Positions 34,768 to 43,722 of a stretch of 64,000 nucleotides of DNA are shown here, piece after piece. This DNA comes from Chlorobium sp. (GTDB lineage: Bacteria; Bacteroidota; Chlorobiia; Chlorobiales; Chlorobiaceae). A program made the translations under genes and the position numbers. The DNA lies in NCBI GenBank assembly GCA_005862225.1, contig SZXV01000002.1, positions 682,001 to 746,000 on the forward strand, in the 5' to 3' direction. Below the pieces are notes generated by a model. It was not told the origin of the DNA. It worked only from the letters and a program-made list of their open reading frames with translations, and did not search any database. The first letter of the stretch is position 1, and every line of letters starts with the position of its first letter.

Positions 34768-35793
34768 TTAATCGGTTGTATTGAAATTTCTGTTTTGTCC
34801 GGCGGTGAGGTTCAGCGTTTTTCGAACGGTAAAAGCGCTCCCTCTTGATGATGATGTTGAAAGCATCTCTCCCAGCAGTCCGGTAGAAAAAAGCTGGACT
34901 CCAAGAATGAGCAGCAAAATGCCGAGAAAAAGAATCGGGCGATTGCTGACTGGTTTATGGAGCAGGATTTTATCGAGTGTTACATAGAGACTGATGAGAA
35001 AGCCGAAAAGAAAGCTTGTAAGGCCGGCCATGCCAAAAAAGTGCATCGGACGGCGGAGATAGCGCGTTATAAAAAGCACCGACAGAAAATCAAACAGCCC
35101 TGAAAAAAACCTTGACGACCCATATTTGGTGATGCCGAATTTTCTGGCGTGATGCTCGACAGGCAGTTCAGCAATCCTGAACCCCATCCACTGAGCGAGT
35201 ACCGGAATGTAACGATGCATGTCGCCATGCAGCTCCAGACGACGGGTCACCTCATTCCGGTATACCTTCAGGCCGCAATTGAAATCGTGAATGGTGATGC
35301 CGGTAAAAAGACGGGTTACTCCATTGAAAAGCCTTGAAGGAATAGTTTTTGAGAGAGGATCCTTGCGATGCTGTTTCCATCCACTGACCAGATCATACCC
35401 TTCCTGCAGTTTTTTGATCATCTCCTTGATGGCAAAGGGGTCGTCCTGCATGTCGGCGTCGATGGTGCAGACATAGCGGCCCGTGGCGGCCATGAATCCT
35501 GCGGAGAGTGCGGCGGTTTTTCCAAAGTTTCGCTGAAAGGAGATGAGGCGAAGCTCAGGGCGTGACGGAATCATGCTGCCGATCAGGGGACACGAATCGT
35601 CGGTGGAGCCATCGTCAACCATGATAATTTCAAACGTCAATGGTTCCTGAAAAAGGGCGTGTAACTCTTTTTCAGCCATAGCGGTATAAAGCTGTTCAAC
35701 CAACTCATGAAGCGACTCCTGCTCATTAAAGAGCGGGACGACGATTGATAATTGACAGTGGACAGTTGACAATGGCAAACGGGTAAAAAGCAA
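34768..35793 (-). CDS. Family 2 glycosyltransferase, polyprenyl-phosphate sugar transferase type
   Basis: A 341-residue GT2 enzyme with two C-terminal membrane helices (about 240-265 and 280-305), like dolichol-phosphate mannosyltransferase and ArnC/GtrB proteins. It shows [13 protein letters not shown] near residue 16, DDGSTDDS near 59, an [23 protein letters not shown] stretch (DADMQDD metal site split here as DADMQ-DDP) and [10 protein letters not shown]. It likely loads a sugar on a lipid phosphate for envelope glycans. The first 15 residues are encoded by a degenerate 7-bp repeat (35747-35775), so the true start is uncertain. Confidence 0.88.
   Translation of the reverse strand: MLFTRLPLSTVHCQLSIVVPLFNEQESLHELVEQLYTAMAEKELHALFQEPLTFEIIMVDDGSTDDSCPLIGSMIPSRPELRLISFQRNFGKTAALSAGFMAATGRYVCTIDADMQDDPFAIKEMIKKLQEGYDLVSGWKQHRKDPLSKTIPSRLFNGVTRLFTGITIHDFNCGLKVYRNEVTRRLELHGDMHRYIPVLAQWMGFRIAELPVEHHARKFGITKYGSSRFFSGLFDFLSVLFITRYLRRPMHFFGMAGLTSFLFGFLISLYVTLDKILLHKPVSNRPILFLGILLLILGVQLFSTGLLGEMLSTSSSRGSAFTVRKTLNLTAGQNRNFNTTD
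35747..35775. repeat. Degenerate 7-bp repeat at 5' end of the glycosyltransferase gene
   Basis: The + strand reads in near-heptamers: GATAATT, GACAGTG, GACAGTT, GACAATG. Similar units occur at 47504-47590. The repeat is translated as part of the glycosyltransferase N-terminus (STVHCQLS on the minus strand). Changes in unit number would shift the frame. Confidence 0.65.
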
Positions 35794-35841
35794 TGAAAAA
35801 TGAACAGGGGAAAGGTAAGGAGTAAAGGGGGGAACACCAAA

Positions 35842-36513
35842 CTATACGCCTCTTCTGGATGGATCCCAAAGGTATTTGTGGAGCTGAAGTTGCAGCCTTG
35901 CCTTGAGTCGGTCACGGAGCATCCATGCCGCAAGTTCTGCCGGATCAAGTTTGCCGAATGATACTCCCATCATGACGGTGAAAGAGTCGGTCAGTTGGTG
36001 TTGATGCAGAAGCGATGTCGCCCATTCATAATCCTCCTTTCCGGCAATGATAATCTTGAATTCAAAAGTGAGGCGGTGAGGTGGCTCCGCTTCAAGCGCA
36101 AGCAGGATATTGTCAGGATGGTTCTGTTGCGCGACACCAGAAGATGGCGGTTTGAGGTCGATGATTTTATGGACCCGTTTGTCAACCTGTTCGACAGAGA
36201 TGAATCCACCTGTTTCAAGCAGTACCTGCTGATTGAGATCACAGAGTTGTGTCATCAGCGGGTAAACTGCTGGCTGAAGCAGTGGTTCTCCTCCGGTTAT
36301 TTCAATAAAGGGTGCCTCAAAGGTGAGCACTCTCTGAATAACCTGCTCTATTTCAAGCTCACTTTTTTCATCTTCGGCGTAGCCGGTGTCGCAACCCGCA
36401 CAACCATGTCCACAGCCGGCAAGCCGTATAAAAGCGCAGGGCCAGCCTGTGAAGGAACCCTCTCCCTGAATTGAGTGAAAAATTTCACTGATCGAGAGAA
36501 CAGTGGCACTCAT
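35842..36513 (-). CDS. queE: 7-carboxy-7-deazaguanine synthase
   Basis: QueE is the radical SAM enzyme that forms the 7-deazapurine core for queuosine and related bases. The 223-residue protein has SEIFHSIQGEGSFTGWPC near the N-terminus and the cluster motif CGHGCAGC (C-x3-C-x2-C) near residues 34-41. The SAM-binding EITGGEPLLQ follows, and DLKPPSSG near residue 135. Its ATG overlaps the stop of purN by 4 bases, so the two are translationally coupled. queG lies 6 kb away. Confidence 0.92.
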   Translation of the reverse strand: MSATVLSISEIFHSIQGEGSFTGWPCAFIRLAGCGHGCAGCDTGYAEDEKSELEIEQVIQRVLTFEAPFIEITGGEPLLQPAVYPLMTQLCDLNQQVLLETGGFISVEQVDKRVHKIIDLKPPSSGVAQQNHPDNILLALEAEPPHRLTFEFKIIIAGKEDYEWATSLLHQHQLTDSFTVMMGVSFGKLDPAELAAWMLRDRLKARLQLQLHKYLWDPSRRGV

Positions 36514-37112
36514 GCGTTCAGTATAGAGAGTAACTGTTCAAGAGCATCCGGGTAAAGGGTGTGTTCACATTCAAGTACTTTTTCAGCAAGAGTCTCCGCA
36601 GTATCACCCGGCAAGACCGGCACTCTTCGCTGAAGCAGAATCTCTCCCTTGTCATACTCCTCATTGACAAAGTGCACCGTCGCACCCGTTTCCGTTTCGC
36701 CAGCCTCAAGCACCGCAGTATGGACGCGAATGCCATACATTCCCTCACCACCGAATTTCGGCAGAAGAGCAGGGTGGATGTTGAGCATTCTCCCCGCAAA
36801 TGCCGCCACAACGGCATCAGGTACTTTCCGCATATAACCCGCCAGCAGAATAATATCGATTTGATGCTTTTTCAGGCGATAAACCATTGCTTCGGCAAAC
36901 TCGTCAAAAGTGCCAAACTGTTTTTCAGTGATATGCAGCGTTGGGATGGCGTTCTGCTCTGCAAACTCCATTGCTCCGCACTGGGCACGGTTCGACAGGC
37001 AGAGGACGATTTCTGCCGCGAGTTGTTTATTCTTGATCGCCTGAAAAAGCGCCTTGAAATTGCTCCCGCTGCCGGAGCAGAAGAGTGCGATACGGGTTTT
37101 GTTGATCGTCAT
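36510..37112 (-). CDS. purN: Phosphoribosylglycinamide formyltransferase
   Basis: PurN transfers a formyl group from 10-formyl-tetrahydrofolate to GAR in purine synthesis. The 200-residue protein begins with ALFCSGSGSNFKAL and has the catalytic LLAGYMRKVPDAVV region, NIHPALLPKFGG (catalytic Asn/His) and HFVNEEYDKGEILLQ (catalytic Asp). The last four bases overlap queE. This is the third purine gene in the window (purF, purN, purH), all at separate sites. Confidence 0.96.
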   Translation of the reverse strand: MTINKTRIALFCSGSGSNFKALFQAIKNKQLAAEIVLCLSNRAQCGAMEFAEQNAIPTLHITEKQFGTFDEFAEAMVYRLKKHQIDIILLAGYMRKVPDAVVAAFAGRMLNIHPALLPKFGGEGMYGIRVHTAVLEAGETETGATVHFVNEEYDKGEILLQRRVPVLPGDTAETLAEKVLECEHTLYPDALEQLLSILNA

Positions 37113-37613
37113 ATTGGTAATGGTCTTATTTCCTGATTTTATTATAAGTTCGATCCATTTCCAAGTTTTTCGGTGTTTCGGGGATTTCTCTCAAAGGCGT
37201 GCTCTTGATTCTTCCATCTCCTTTCTTATTTGGAGGAATTATCTGTACCTTTTGTGTAAGATTTTTTCTTGTGATCATTAGCTTCAAAGAGACCGAAGTC
37301 GTGATCCAGAAGTTTGCATTGATTGAGCGTACTATACTCGCAAAGTGAATCGTCGAGAATCTCGCCGGAATACGCAACGATTTTTCTGGAGCTGGATTTA
37401 ATTAAATACCCTCTTCACGATAAGCAATAATACGAAAGCGAAGAATGCGTGTTGTTTATAGATGAGAAAAAATGGAATAGAGAAGCTTATCGATAAACTG
37501 CCAATAATTTGTTCAAAGGAATATGAGGAAATTGTAAGTATTAGACCGACCTTATCGATTTTATTCTTGTTTGTGATTTATTGTGCCTTGCTGACATAAA
37601 AAATGAGGTACTT
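37113..37613. other. Gene-poor stretch with possible decayed minus-strand coding sequence
   Basis: No intact gene is supported. On the minus strand one frame (roughly 37390 down to 37230) reads KIVAYSGEILDD, CEYSTLNQCKLL and DHDFGLFEAND before a stop, which looks protein-like but lacks a start. A different frame just upstream reads RILRFRIIAYREEG and then stops. These may be pieces of one broken gene. The family is not recognised. The region is AT-rich near its right end. Confidence 0.3.
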
Positions 37614-37874
37614 ATGCCGCTAATAAGTGAGTTTTTTTGAATAAAAATATACATGTATTGGCAGGAGCATAATCCGCCACATTTTCATGCTGAATACAAT
37701 GGATTACGAGCAGAAGTAGATATTAATAGCTCTGTGATATTGAAGGGTGCATTGCCGATTAAACAATTAAAGCTTGTGCTTGCCTGGTGTGAATTGCATA
37801 AAGATGAGTTGATACATAATGGGCATCTTGCAGAAACTCATGGAAAGTTGGTAAAAATCAATCCATTACAATGA
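37614..37874 (+). pseudogene. DUF4160 family gene with in-frame TGA at codon 9
   Basis: From the ATG at 37614, preceded by a GAGG ribosome site, the frame reads MPLISEFF-stop-IKIYMYWQEH, then NPPHFHAEYNGL, matching DUF4160 proteins that start MPxISxFYGIxIxMYW. The TGA at 37638-37640 stands where the family has a glycine (GGA to TGA, one change). The next in-frame ATG is 37653, which would give a 73-residue protein lacking the first conserved strand and any ribosome site. DUF4160 genes typically precede DUF2442 genes, as here, and the pair is thought to be a toxin-antitoxin-like module. Confidence 0.75.
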
Positions 37875-37882
37875 GGTGAGCT

Positions 37883-38170
37883 ATGATGAATACCATTATT
37901 CAGGTACTTCCAGCCGATGATTACAAGGTATATCTGTACTTCGCTCATGGTGAAATCAGGTTATATGATGCAACAGAAATTCTTGAGCATGGTGTTTTCA
38001 GGGTATTAAAGGACAAGAAAGTATTTGCAGATACCTGCACTGTTCTGAACAATACATTGGCATGGGATGTAAAGGGTAATTTTGATCCTTATGAATGTCT
38101 GGATTTGGATCCGGAAGTGCTTTATGAAAAATCAATTACAGTTGAAGATCCACTGATTAAATATGCGTAG
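37883..38170 (+). CDS. DUF2442 family protein
   Basis: A 95-residue protein of the DUF2442 type: VLPADDYKVYLYFAHGEIRLYDA, then LEHGVFRVLKDKKVFAD and LAWDVKGNFDPYECLDLDPEVLYE. The second half is the family's hallmark. It follows the broken DUF4160 gene by 8 bases. AGGTGAG before the ATG is a fair ribosome site. Its last ~48 bases are echoed at 38833. Confidence 0.75.
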   Translation: MMNTIIQVLPADDYKVYLYFAHGEIRLYDATEILEHGVFRVLKDKKVFADTCTVLNNTLAWDVKGNFDPYECLDLDPEVLYEKSITVEDPLIKYA

Positions 38171-38314
38171 TCAACTGAATGAATGCGAGATGCTGTGCAT
38201 GAACAGAAATGTAACAAGTAACAGGGCAATGGAGTTTCAGGATTCACAACATGAAGAATGGAGACTTCACTTTGGCTGAAAAATTGTATTGAAATATCAA
38301 AAAGATGGTGAAAA

Positions 38315-38536
38315 ATGGAAGCCGGATTAATTGAGAAAGAGGCATTAAGTCTAACTTTAAGGGAAAGGGCGCTACTTGCTGACCATTTGCTGCAGACGTT
38401 GGGAAGCGAGGATGATAGAGTCATGAAGGCGTGGGCCGATGAAGCTGAACGTCGTCTTGGTTTGTGTATCAACGGCGAAATTGAAGCGTTTGATGGCAAA
38501 TCTGTTGTTGATGCCCTTCGGAAGGGGTTGGAATGA
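38315..38536 (+). CDS. Antitoxin-like protein of a ParE-type module
   Basis: A 73-residue protein of the addiction-module antitoxin type (PF09720-like): EKEALSLTLRERALLADHLL, then VMKAWADEAERRLGLCINGE and a C-terminal SVVDALRKGL. These antitoxins bind the RelE/ParE-fold partner encoded next. The stop overlaps the toxin start by four bases, which couples their translation. Confidence 0.82.
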   Translation: MEAGLIEKEALSLTLRERALLADHLLQTLGSEDDRVMKAWADEAERRLGLCINGEIEAFDGKSVVDALRKGLE

Positions 38537-38832
38537 AATATCGCATAGTTTCGCTTGCCGCTGAGGATTTAGCAGGGGCAGTGAACTATTATGAGGCTCA
38601 ACGTGCCGGTCTTGGGTCTGATTTTCTTGATGAATTTGAAGCATCGTTGGATAGAATATGCCAGTGCCCTGATGCATGGAGGGAAGTTAGCCATAACCAT
38701 CGTCGGCATCTTTTTCGCAGATTTCCCTATGCTGTCCTGTATTACAATGATGGCAATGAGATCATTGTATCGGGTGTGATGAACCTGCGGATGGATCCAG
38801 AAAAGCAGAGGCAAAGAATTGAGAGAATGTAA
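38533..38832 (+). CDS. RelE/ParE-family toxin
   Basis: A 99-residue toxin of the RelE/ParE superfamily: EDLAGAVNYYEAQRAGLGSDFLDEFE region, then HRRHLFRRFPYAVLYYND and VSGVMNLRMDPEKQRQR. The compact beta-sheet core with RRFPYAVLYY is typical of the ParE branch, which targets gyrase, though members vary. It is coupled to the antitoxin gene before it and both look intact. Confidence 0.85.
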   Translation: MKYRIVSLAAEDLAGAVNYYEAQRAGLGSDFLDEFEASLDRICQCPDAWREVSHNHRRHLFRRFPYAVLYYNDGNEIIVSGVMNLRMDPEKQRQRIERM

Positions 38833-38895
38833 TTATGAAAAGTCAATGACAGTTGAGGATCCATTGATTGAATATGCGTCATCACATGACTGAAT

Positions 38896-39843
38896 ATGAG
38901 ATACTACAAAACTCAATCAAGTTGGCGGGAAATCCAATCCTTTCTGCCCAAAGAATTTCAGCTTGATCGGGATCATGAACCCTCAGAAGAGTGGTGGCAA
39001 TGGCGAGGACATCACGTGCATCTTGATTGCTTTCGTAATCCACATGCCGGAGTGAAAGTAATATTGTTTCATGGTGTTGGCACCAACGGGCGGCAAATGT
39101 CCACCATTTTAGGAAGGCCCCTTTTCAGATGCGGATTTGAAACCATTGCCATCGACATGCCTGAATATGGCATGACCCGGATTGCGTCAGGCGATCTGGT
39201 AACCTACGACGATTGGGTTCAGGCAGGCAGTGACCTCATTGATGCGGAACTTGAAAAAGATGAACGCCCTATTGTGCTGTACGGTCTCAGCGCAGGCGGT
39301 ATGCTTGCTTATCACATAGCCGCGCTCAACAAAAAAGTTAAAGGCATCATTGGGATGACCTTCCTCGATCAACAAGAGCAACAGGTTCGCGATGAAACGG
39401 CTTTGAATTTCCTCATGAGTCGCATAGGCGTGCCATTGACCCATCTGGCAGCAAAAACGCCACTGGCAGCTCTTCTTATGCCGATGAGCCTTGCGAGCAA
39501 AATGTCAGCTCTGGTCAACAATAAAGCGGCGCTCAATGCTTGCTTGAAAGACAAGACGTCGGCGGGAAAATGGGTCACCATGAAGTTTCTCAGCTCGCTC
39601 ACTACGTATAAACCTGTGGTTGAACCCGAAGCATTTGATATCTGTCCGATTTTACTGACCCAACCAGCAAAAGATAGCTGGACACCGTTGCATCTCAGCG
39701 AGATTTTTCTCAAACGTGTCAATCGTGTGCCGATAAAGGTGGTGATGCTTGAAAATGCTGGTCACTATCCCCTTGAGCAACCAGGCTTGACACAGATGTG
39801 CGATGCAGTCGTGAACTTCATTCATTTTTGCTGTCTTGCATAA
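38896..39843 (+). CDS. Alpha/beta hydrolase
   Basis: A 315-residue alpha/beta-hydrolase. The oxyanion region is FHGVGTNG, the nucleophile elbow GLSAGG near residue 137, the acid is probably the aspartate in AKDSWTPLH near 256, and the histidine is in NAGHYPLEQPG near 293. No signal peptide is visible. The substrate is unknown. Its ATG sits in the tail of the DUF2442 direct repeat, so the original promoter and start context may have been changed. Confidence 0.8.
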   Translation: MRYYKTQSSWREIQSFLPKEFQLDRDHEPSEEWWQWRGHHVHLDCFRNPHAGVKVILFHGVGTNGRQMSTILGRPLFRCGFETIAIDMPEYGMTRIASGDLVTYDDWVQAGSDLIDAELEKDERPIVLYGLSAGGMLAYHIAALNKKVKGIIGMTFLDQQEQQVRDETALNFLMSRIGVPLTHLAAKTPLAALLMPMSLASKMSALVNNKAALNACLKDKTSAGKWVTMKFLSSLTTYKPVVEPEAFDICPILLTQPAKDSWTPLHLSEIFLKRVNRVPIKVVMLENAGHYPLEQPGLTQMCDAVVNFIHFCCLA

Positions 39844-40017
39844 ATAGTATCCTGAAAAACTATGGCGTTTGATTGACGATAGTTATTATTAAAGAAAAAT
39901 ATATATCATGAATAAGGATGTCCTTTCGATTTGTTTTTACTTGATATGAAACAATAAAACACCATCGAATTGCGTTGAATTAACATATTGTTGCCGTCAT
40001 GGCAAAGGAGGATGCAG

Positions 40018-40608
40018 ATGTCCGAGGCTCTTTTAAGCTCCATATTATCAGCGGTTATTGCTGGAGTGTTCACGCTGATATCGAAGCGTATGGAATCCAG
40101 CCATTCACATGATGATGTCAAGGCAGTATCTTCTCCAGCACCAGCACCAGTGCCAGCACCATCATCAACTGCAACAGCATCAGCATCAGCATCAGCATCA
40201 GCATCAGCAACAAGTCCTGCCACACCGCCCGCAGCAGGCGCGATAAACTATGGTACTGTTCTAAAGCATATCGGTATTCTGCAGTTCATGCTTAATATCG
40301 CAGGTGTTCTTGTCGGGATTATTATTGGAGCAACTGGCGCAAGTCAAGATACGCTGATTTTATCTGCGCTTTTTATTGGTACGATTGCTCTTATTGCAGG
40401 GTTTTTCTGGTCTGCTTTATCAGTCGAAAAATCAGTGATCTGGAGGCATCTGGTTTTTGTGGCCATTGGTGTCGCCATCACCACATTGATCCTTAATTCG
40501 ATAATTCTGGAAATGCCACTGTCACTTGCAAGTCTTGCAGTAGCTCTCGTTCAAAACTTTACCTGTATGGGTATCGGAGGATTTATTGCCAACGCAGTTA
40601 AACATTAA
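40018..40608 (+). CDS. Membrane protein with Ala-Ser/Ala-Pro repeat linker, unknown function
   Basis: A 196-residue protein. A first hydrophobic segment (about 2-22) is followed by a low-complexity linker, with AP repeats and then five Ala-Ser pairs (about residues 40-70), and by four further hydrophobic segments (about 85-190). The ATG at 40018 has an excellent ribosome site AAAGGAGG six bases upstream, so the earlier ATG at 39988 is rejected. No family recognised. The linker is encoded by hexanucleotide repeats. Confidence 0.72.
   Translation: MSEALLSSILSAVIAGVFTLISKRMESSHSHDDVKAVSSPAPAPVPAPSSTATASASASASASATSPATPPAAGAINYGTVLKHIGILQFMLNIAGVLVGIIIGATGASQDTLILSALFIGTIALIAGFFWSALSVEKSVIWRHLVFVAIGVAITTLILNSIILEMPLSLASLAVALVQNFTCMGIGGFIANAVKH
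40177..40206 (+). repeat. Hexanucleotide repeat (GCATCA)5 inside a coding region
   Basis: Five perfect GCATCA units flanked by one GCAACA on each side encode (Ala-Ser)5. Slippage would lengthen or shorten the linker in steps of two residues and keep the frame. Confidence 0.95.
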
Positions 40609-40750
40609 AGATCCTGCACAGCCCTTCATGAACATTGGATTCAGGTGTATGAATGTTTCATGGATAGCTGTGCGCTTCAGATTATTGGGGATTATTTCTT
40701 ACCTTTCGCCTTGACGAACAGCCACACAACCACAAATAAACTTTCTGCAA

Positions 40751-42328
40751 ATGTCTGATCCTGTTATCAAGCGGGCGCTGGTCTCTGTATCTGATAAAAC
40801 CGGTATTGTTGAATTCTGTCTTGAATTGAATGGTATGGGGGTTGAGATTTTTTCAACAGGCGGCACCCTCAAGTCGCTGCAGGATGCAGGCGTTAATGCC
40901 GCCTCAATTTCAACCATCACCGGATTTCCTGAAATCATGGACGGCCGGGTGAAGACTCTCCATCCGAAAATCCATGGGGGTTTGCTTGCTGTCAGGGAGA
41001 ATCCTGACCATGTGAAGCAGGCGATCGAAAACGGGATCGGCTTTATTGATATGGTTGTCGTGAATCTGTATCCTTTTGAGGCAACAGTGGCCAAGCCGGA
41101 TGTAACATTTGAGGATGCCATTGAGAATATCGATATCGGAGGTCCTTCAATGCTGCGGAGCGCTGCCAAGAACAACGAGTCGGTAACAGTTATTACGGAT
41201 AGTTCCGATTATGCCCTTGTTTTGCAGGAGATGCGTGACAATAACGGCGCCACGAAAAGGACGACCCGTCTTTTGCTTGCCTTGAAGGTGTTTGAACTCA
41301 CCTCCCGTTATGACCGGGCTATTGCTTCTTATCTGACGGGCGCTGTTAGTGGAGCGCCGAAGTCAACCAAAACGGCCATGACTATCAAGCTCGAAAGGGA
41401 ACTCGATATGCGTTATGGTGAGAACCCTCATCAGAGCGCCGGGCTTTACCTGCTTACTGATGAAGATGGTTCACGTTCTTTTGGAGACTTTTTCGAAAAG
41501 CTGCATGGCAAGGAGCTTTCATACAACAATATGCTTGATATTGCGGCTGCCACTTCACTGATTGAGGAGTTCAGGGACGAGGATCCGACCGTTGTTATTA
41601 TCAAGCACACCAATCCGTGTGGTGTGGCTCAGGCGCCGACGCTTGTTGAGGCCTACCGTAGGGCATTTTCTACCGATACCCAGGCTCCTTTTGGCGGGAT
41701 TATTGTTTTTAATCGTCCTCTTGATATTGAGACGGCTAAAGCAGTCAATGAAATTTTTACCGAGATACTCATTGCGCCGGCATTTGAAGACGGAGTGCTC
41801 GATCTGCTGATGAAGAAGAAAGACCGCAGGCTTGTGCAGCAGAAACAATCGTTGCCCAAAGGTGGCTGGGAGTTCAAGTCGACCCCGTTCGGAATGCTCG
41901 TTCAGGAGCTTGACAGCCAGATTGTTACCAAAGAGGATTTGACGGTTGTCACCAAACGGCAGCCTACCGAAGAGGAGGTTGCGGACATGATGTTTGCCTG
42001 GAAAATCTGCAAACATATCAAGTCGAACACCATTCTTTATGTTAAAAACCGCCAGACATTCGGTGTGGGCGCCGGTCAGATGTCGCGTGTTGACTCTTCC
42101 AAGATTGCCCGCTGGAAGGCATCAGAGGTTGGGCTTGACCTGAAGGGCTCTGTTGTGGCTTCGGATGCATTTTTCCCCTTTGCTGACGGTCTTCTTGCCG
42201 CTGCTGAAGCTGGTGTTACCGCAGTCATTCAGCCAGGAGGATCCATCAGGGATAACGAAGTGATTGAAGCTGCCGATGCCAACAATCTTGCCATGGTCTT
42301 TACCGGCATGAGGCATTTCAAGCATTGA
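40751..42328 (+). CDS. purH: Bifunctional AICAR transformylase / IMP cyclohydrolase
   Basis: PurH performs the last two steps of IMP synthesis. The 525-residue length is normal. The N-terminal cyclohydrolase part shows [31 protein letters not shown] and [16 protein letters not shown]. The C-terminal transformylase part shows [13 protein letters not shown] near residue 222, the catalytic KHTNPCGVA (Lys-His) near 285, and [12 protein letters not shown]. The end has [17 protein letters not shown]. It stands alone between a membrane protein gene and the convergent queG. Confidence 0.97.
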   Translation: MSDPVIKRALVSVSDKTGIVEFCLELNGMGVEIFSTGGTLKSLQDAGVNAASISTITGFPEIMDGRVKTLHPKIHGGLLAVRENPDHVKQAIENGIGFIDMVVVNLYPFEATVAKPDVTFEDAIENIDIGGPSMLRSAAKNNESVTVITDSSDYALVLQEMRDNNGATKRTTRLLLALKVFELTSRYDRAIASYLTGAVSGAPKSTKTAMTIKLERELDMRYGENPHQSAGLYLLTDEDGSRSFGDFFEKLHGKELSYNNMLDIAAATSLIEEFRDEDPTVVIIKHTNPCGVAQAPTLVEAYRRAFSTDTQAPFGGIIVFNRPLDIETAKAVNEIFTEILIAPAFEDGVLDLLMKKKDRRLVQQKQSLPKGGWEFKSTPFGMLVQELDSQIVTKEDLTVVTKRQPTEEEVADMMFAWKICKHIKSNTILYVKNRQTFGVGAGQMSRVDSSKIARWKASEVGLDLKGSVVASDAFFPFADGLLAAAEAGVTAVIQPGGSIRDNEVIEAADANNLAMVFTGMRHFKH

Positions 42329-42427
42329 GAGAAGCAGCAGGGTAGTTCCGCTTGTAGATTGAGGTTCGTTGCTCAACTCATCAGCCCGCAGGTCAGGTTG
42401 AGGAGCGAACCCCATAAAAAGTGCAAT

Positions 42428-43393
42428 TCACACCGATGGTATTTTTCCGCTTCTTTTCAGATTCTCCGCAACGGCCCGGGCGTTGCGTTTCAACCTCCGA
42501 AGTCCGATGCGAAACACCGGAGTTCCATAAAACAGCTCACGGAACCCTGACCTTGTAAGGTTCAGTATTTGTTCGGTTGAGATATTCAAAAGTTCAGTCC
42601 GCACCCTAAAAGATTCATGGGCAGGTATGCTGGCCTGCTGGTTATAGGGACAAACCTCCTGGCAAATGTCGCATCCAAATATTCTGTCGCCGATCTTTGT
42701 TGCCTCTTCTGCGGTAAATTCCCGTTTCAGCTCTACTGTCAGGTAGGAAATGCACTTTGATGCGTCAATTTTTCCCGGTTCGACAAATGCGCCGGTGGGG
42801 CAGTGTTCAAGGCAATTGCTGCAACTTCCGCAAAAATTAGGCAATGTTATGCCTGGGGAGCGTATCTCCCTGTTTAAAAGGATTTCACCAAGAAAAAGAT
42901 AGGAACCGGCTGAGGGCACTTTCAGAAGAGTATTTTTTCCTGTTTTACCAATGCCCGCATCTTCCGCCCAGTTTTTTTCAAAAAGCGGTGAACTGTCAAC
43001 TGCTATTAGAGCCTCGAGAGGCTCTCCCAGAAGTATCTTTATTGTGGAAAGAAGTTTTTCAAGTTTTTCCCTGACAATAGTGTGATAGTCATCAATGAGA
43101 GCATATTTCGATATTTTAGGGAACCCATCCTGATATTGCAGCGGGTAATTATAACTGATGGCCGTTGAGATGATCGTGCGCAGTCCGGGAAGTAGTACAG
43201 AGGGATCAGCTCGCTCCACCATGCGCTTTTCCATATAGTTCATCTCACCATGTCGCTTTTCCTGAATCATTGTTGTCAGGCGCTGCATGGAAAGCGATTG
43301 CGGTAACGGGGCAGAAAAGCCCGTTGCAGCAAACCCGAGTCGTGCGGCCTCTTTGCGGATTTGACGGGCAAGATCCGGAGATGAGTCAGCCAT
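42428..43393 (-). CDS. queG: Epoxyqueuosine reductase
   Basis: QueG reduces epoxyqueuosine to queuosine in tRNA using cobalamin and two [4Fe-4S] clusters. Cluster motifs are CGSCSNCLEHCPTGAF near residue 187 and CDICQEVCPYN near 241. AAISYNYP-like TAISYNYP and the WAEDAGIGKTGKNTLL segment are also typical. The start is the ATG at 43393 (321 residues); the frame is open 51 codons further but that part overlaps the upstream gene and lacks similarity. Its start overlaps the stop of the small membrane protein gene by 8 bases. With queE it shows that the strain makes queuosine. Confidence 0.92.
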   Translation of the reverse strand: MADSSPDLARQIRKEAARLGFAATGFSAPLPQSLSMQRLTTMIQEKRHGEMNYMEKRMVERADPSVLLPGLRTIISTAISYNYPLQYQDGFPKISKYALIDDYHTIVREKLEKLLSTIKILLGEPLEALIAVDSSPLFEKNWAEDAGIGKTGKNTLLKVPSAGSYLFLGEILLNREIRSPGITLPNFCGSCSNCLEHCPTGAFVEPGKIDASKCISYLTVELKREFTAEEATKIGDRIFGCDICQEVCPYNQQASIPAHESFRVRTELLNISTEQILNLTRSGFRELFYGTPVFRIGLRRLKRNARAVAENLKRSGKIPSV

Positions 43394-43661
43394 AACGTTT
43401 TTTTGCCATCTGTCGAACACCGGTAAAGAGCAGCGAAAGCAGCATGAGCAGAGCACCCCAAAGCAGTGAAATAGCGCCTCCGGCAAGAGCTGCAACCGTT
43501 CCGGCTTGTACGGCCATGAAGATGACTGCTGCCAGCCAAAGCCCAAGAATCAGAAGTATTGGCAGTATTCGCAGTGATTTCAGCAGAGAGGGTATGGATG
43601 CCAATGCCATAGCCGCCGCAACAGTTATCCACCAGGAGCTATTGAAAAAAAAGGTCATCAT
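43386..43661 (-). CDS. Small membrane protein, unknown function
   Basis: A 91-residue protein that is almost entirely hydrophobic, with about three membrane helices (5-22, 30-50, 55-78) and a basic tail ending in AKKRYG. It overlaps queG by 8 bases, which suggests translational coupling. No family recognised. Confidence 0.6.
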   Translation of the reverse strand: MMTFFFNSSWWITVAAAMALASIPSLLKSLRILPILLILGLWLAAVIFMAVQAGTVAALAGGAISLLWGALLMLLSLLFTGVRQMAKKRYG

Positions 43662-43722
43662 GACGATTGTGACATGATCAATACTTAAAATCAGCGATGC
43701 CGTTGAGTTTCAGGAACAGCAT

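Larger units (their letters stand above)
38122..38902 (+). repeat. Imperfect direct repeat: DUF2442 3' end echoed 711 bases downstream
   Basis: Bases 38122-38191 and 38833-38902 are about 90 percent alike in their first 47 positions. The downstream copy reads YEKSMTVEDPLIEYA, nearly the DUF2442 C-terminus (YEKSITVEDPLIKYA), with no gene in front of it. The right-hand copy ends inside the first codons of the hydrolase gene. A duplicated DUF2442 gene was probably lost when the toxin-antitoxin pair arrived between the copies. Confidence 0.8.

Noticed and set aside
37126-37377. 83-codon open frame on the - strand
   Set aside because: The protein-like strings lie in other frames; this frame shows no family pattern.
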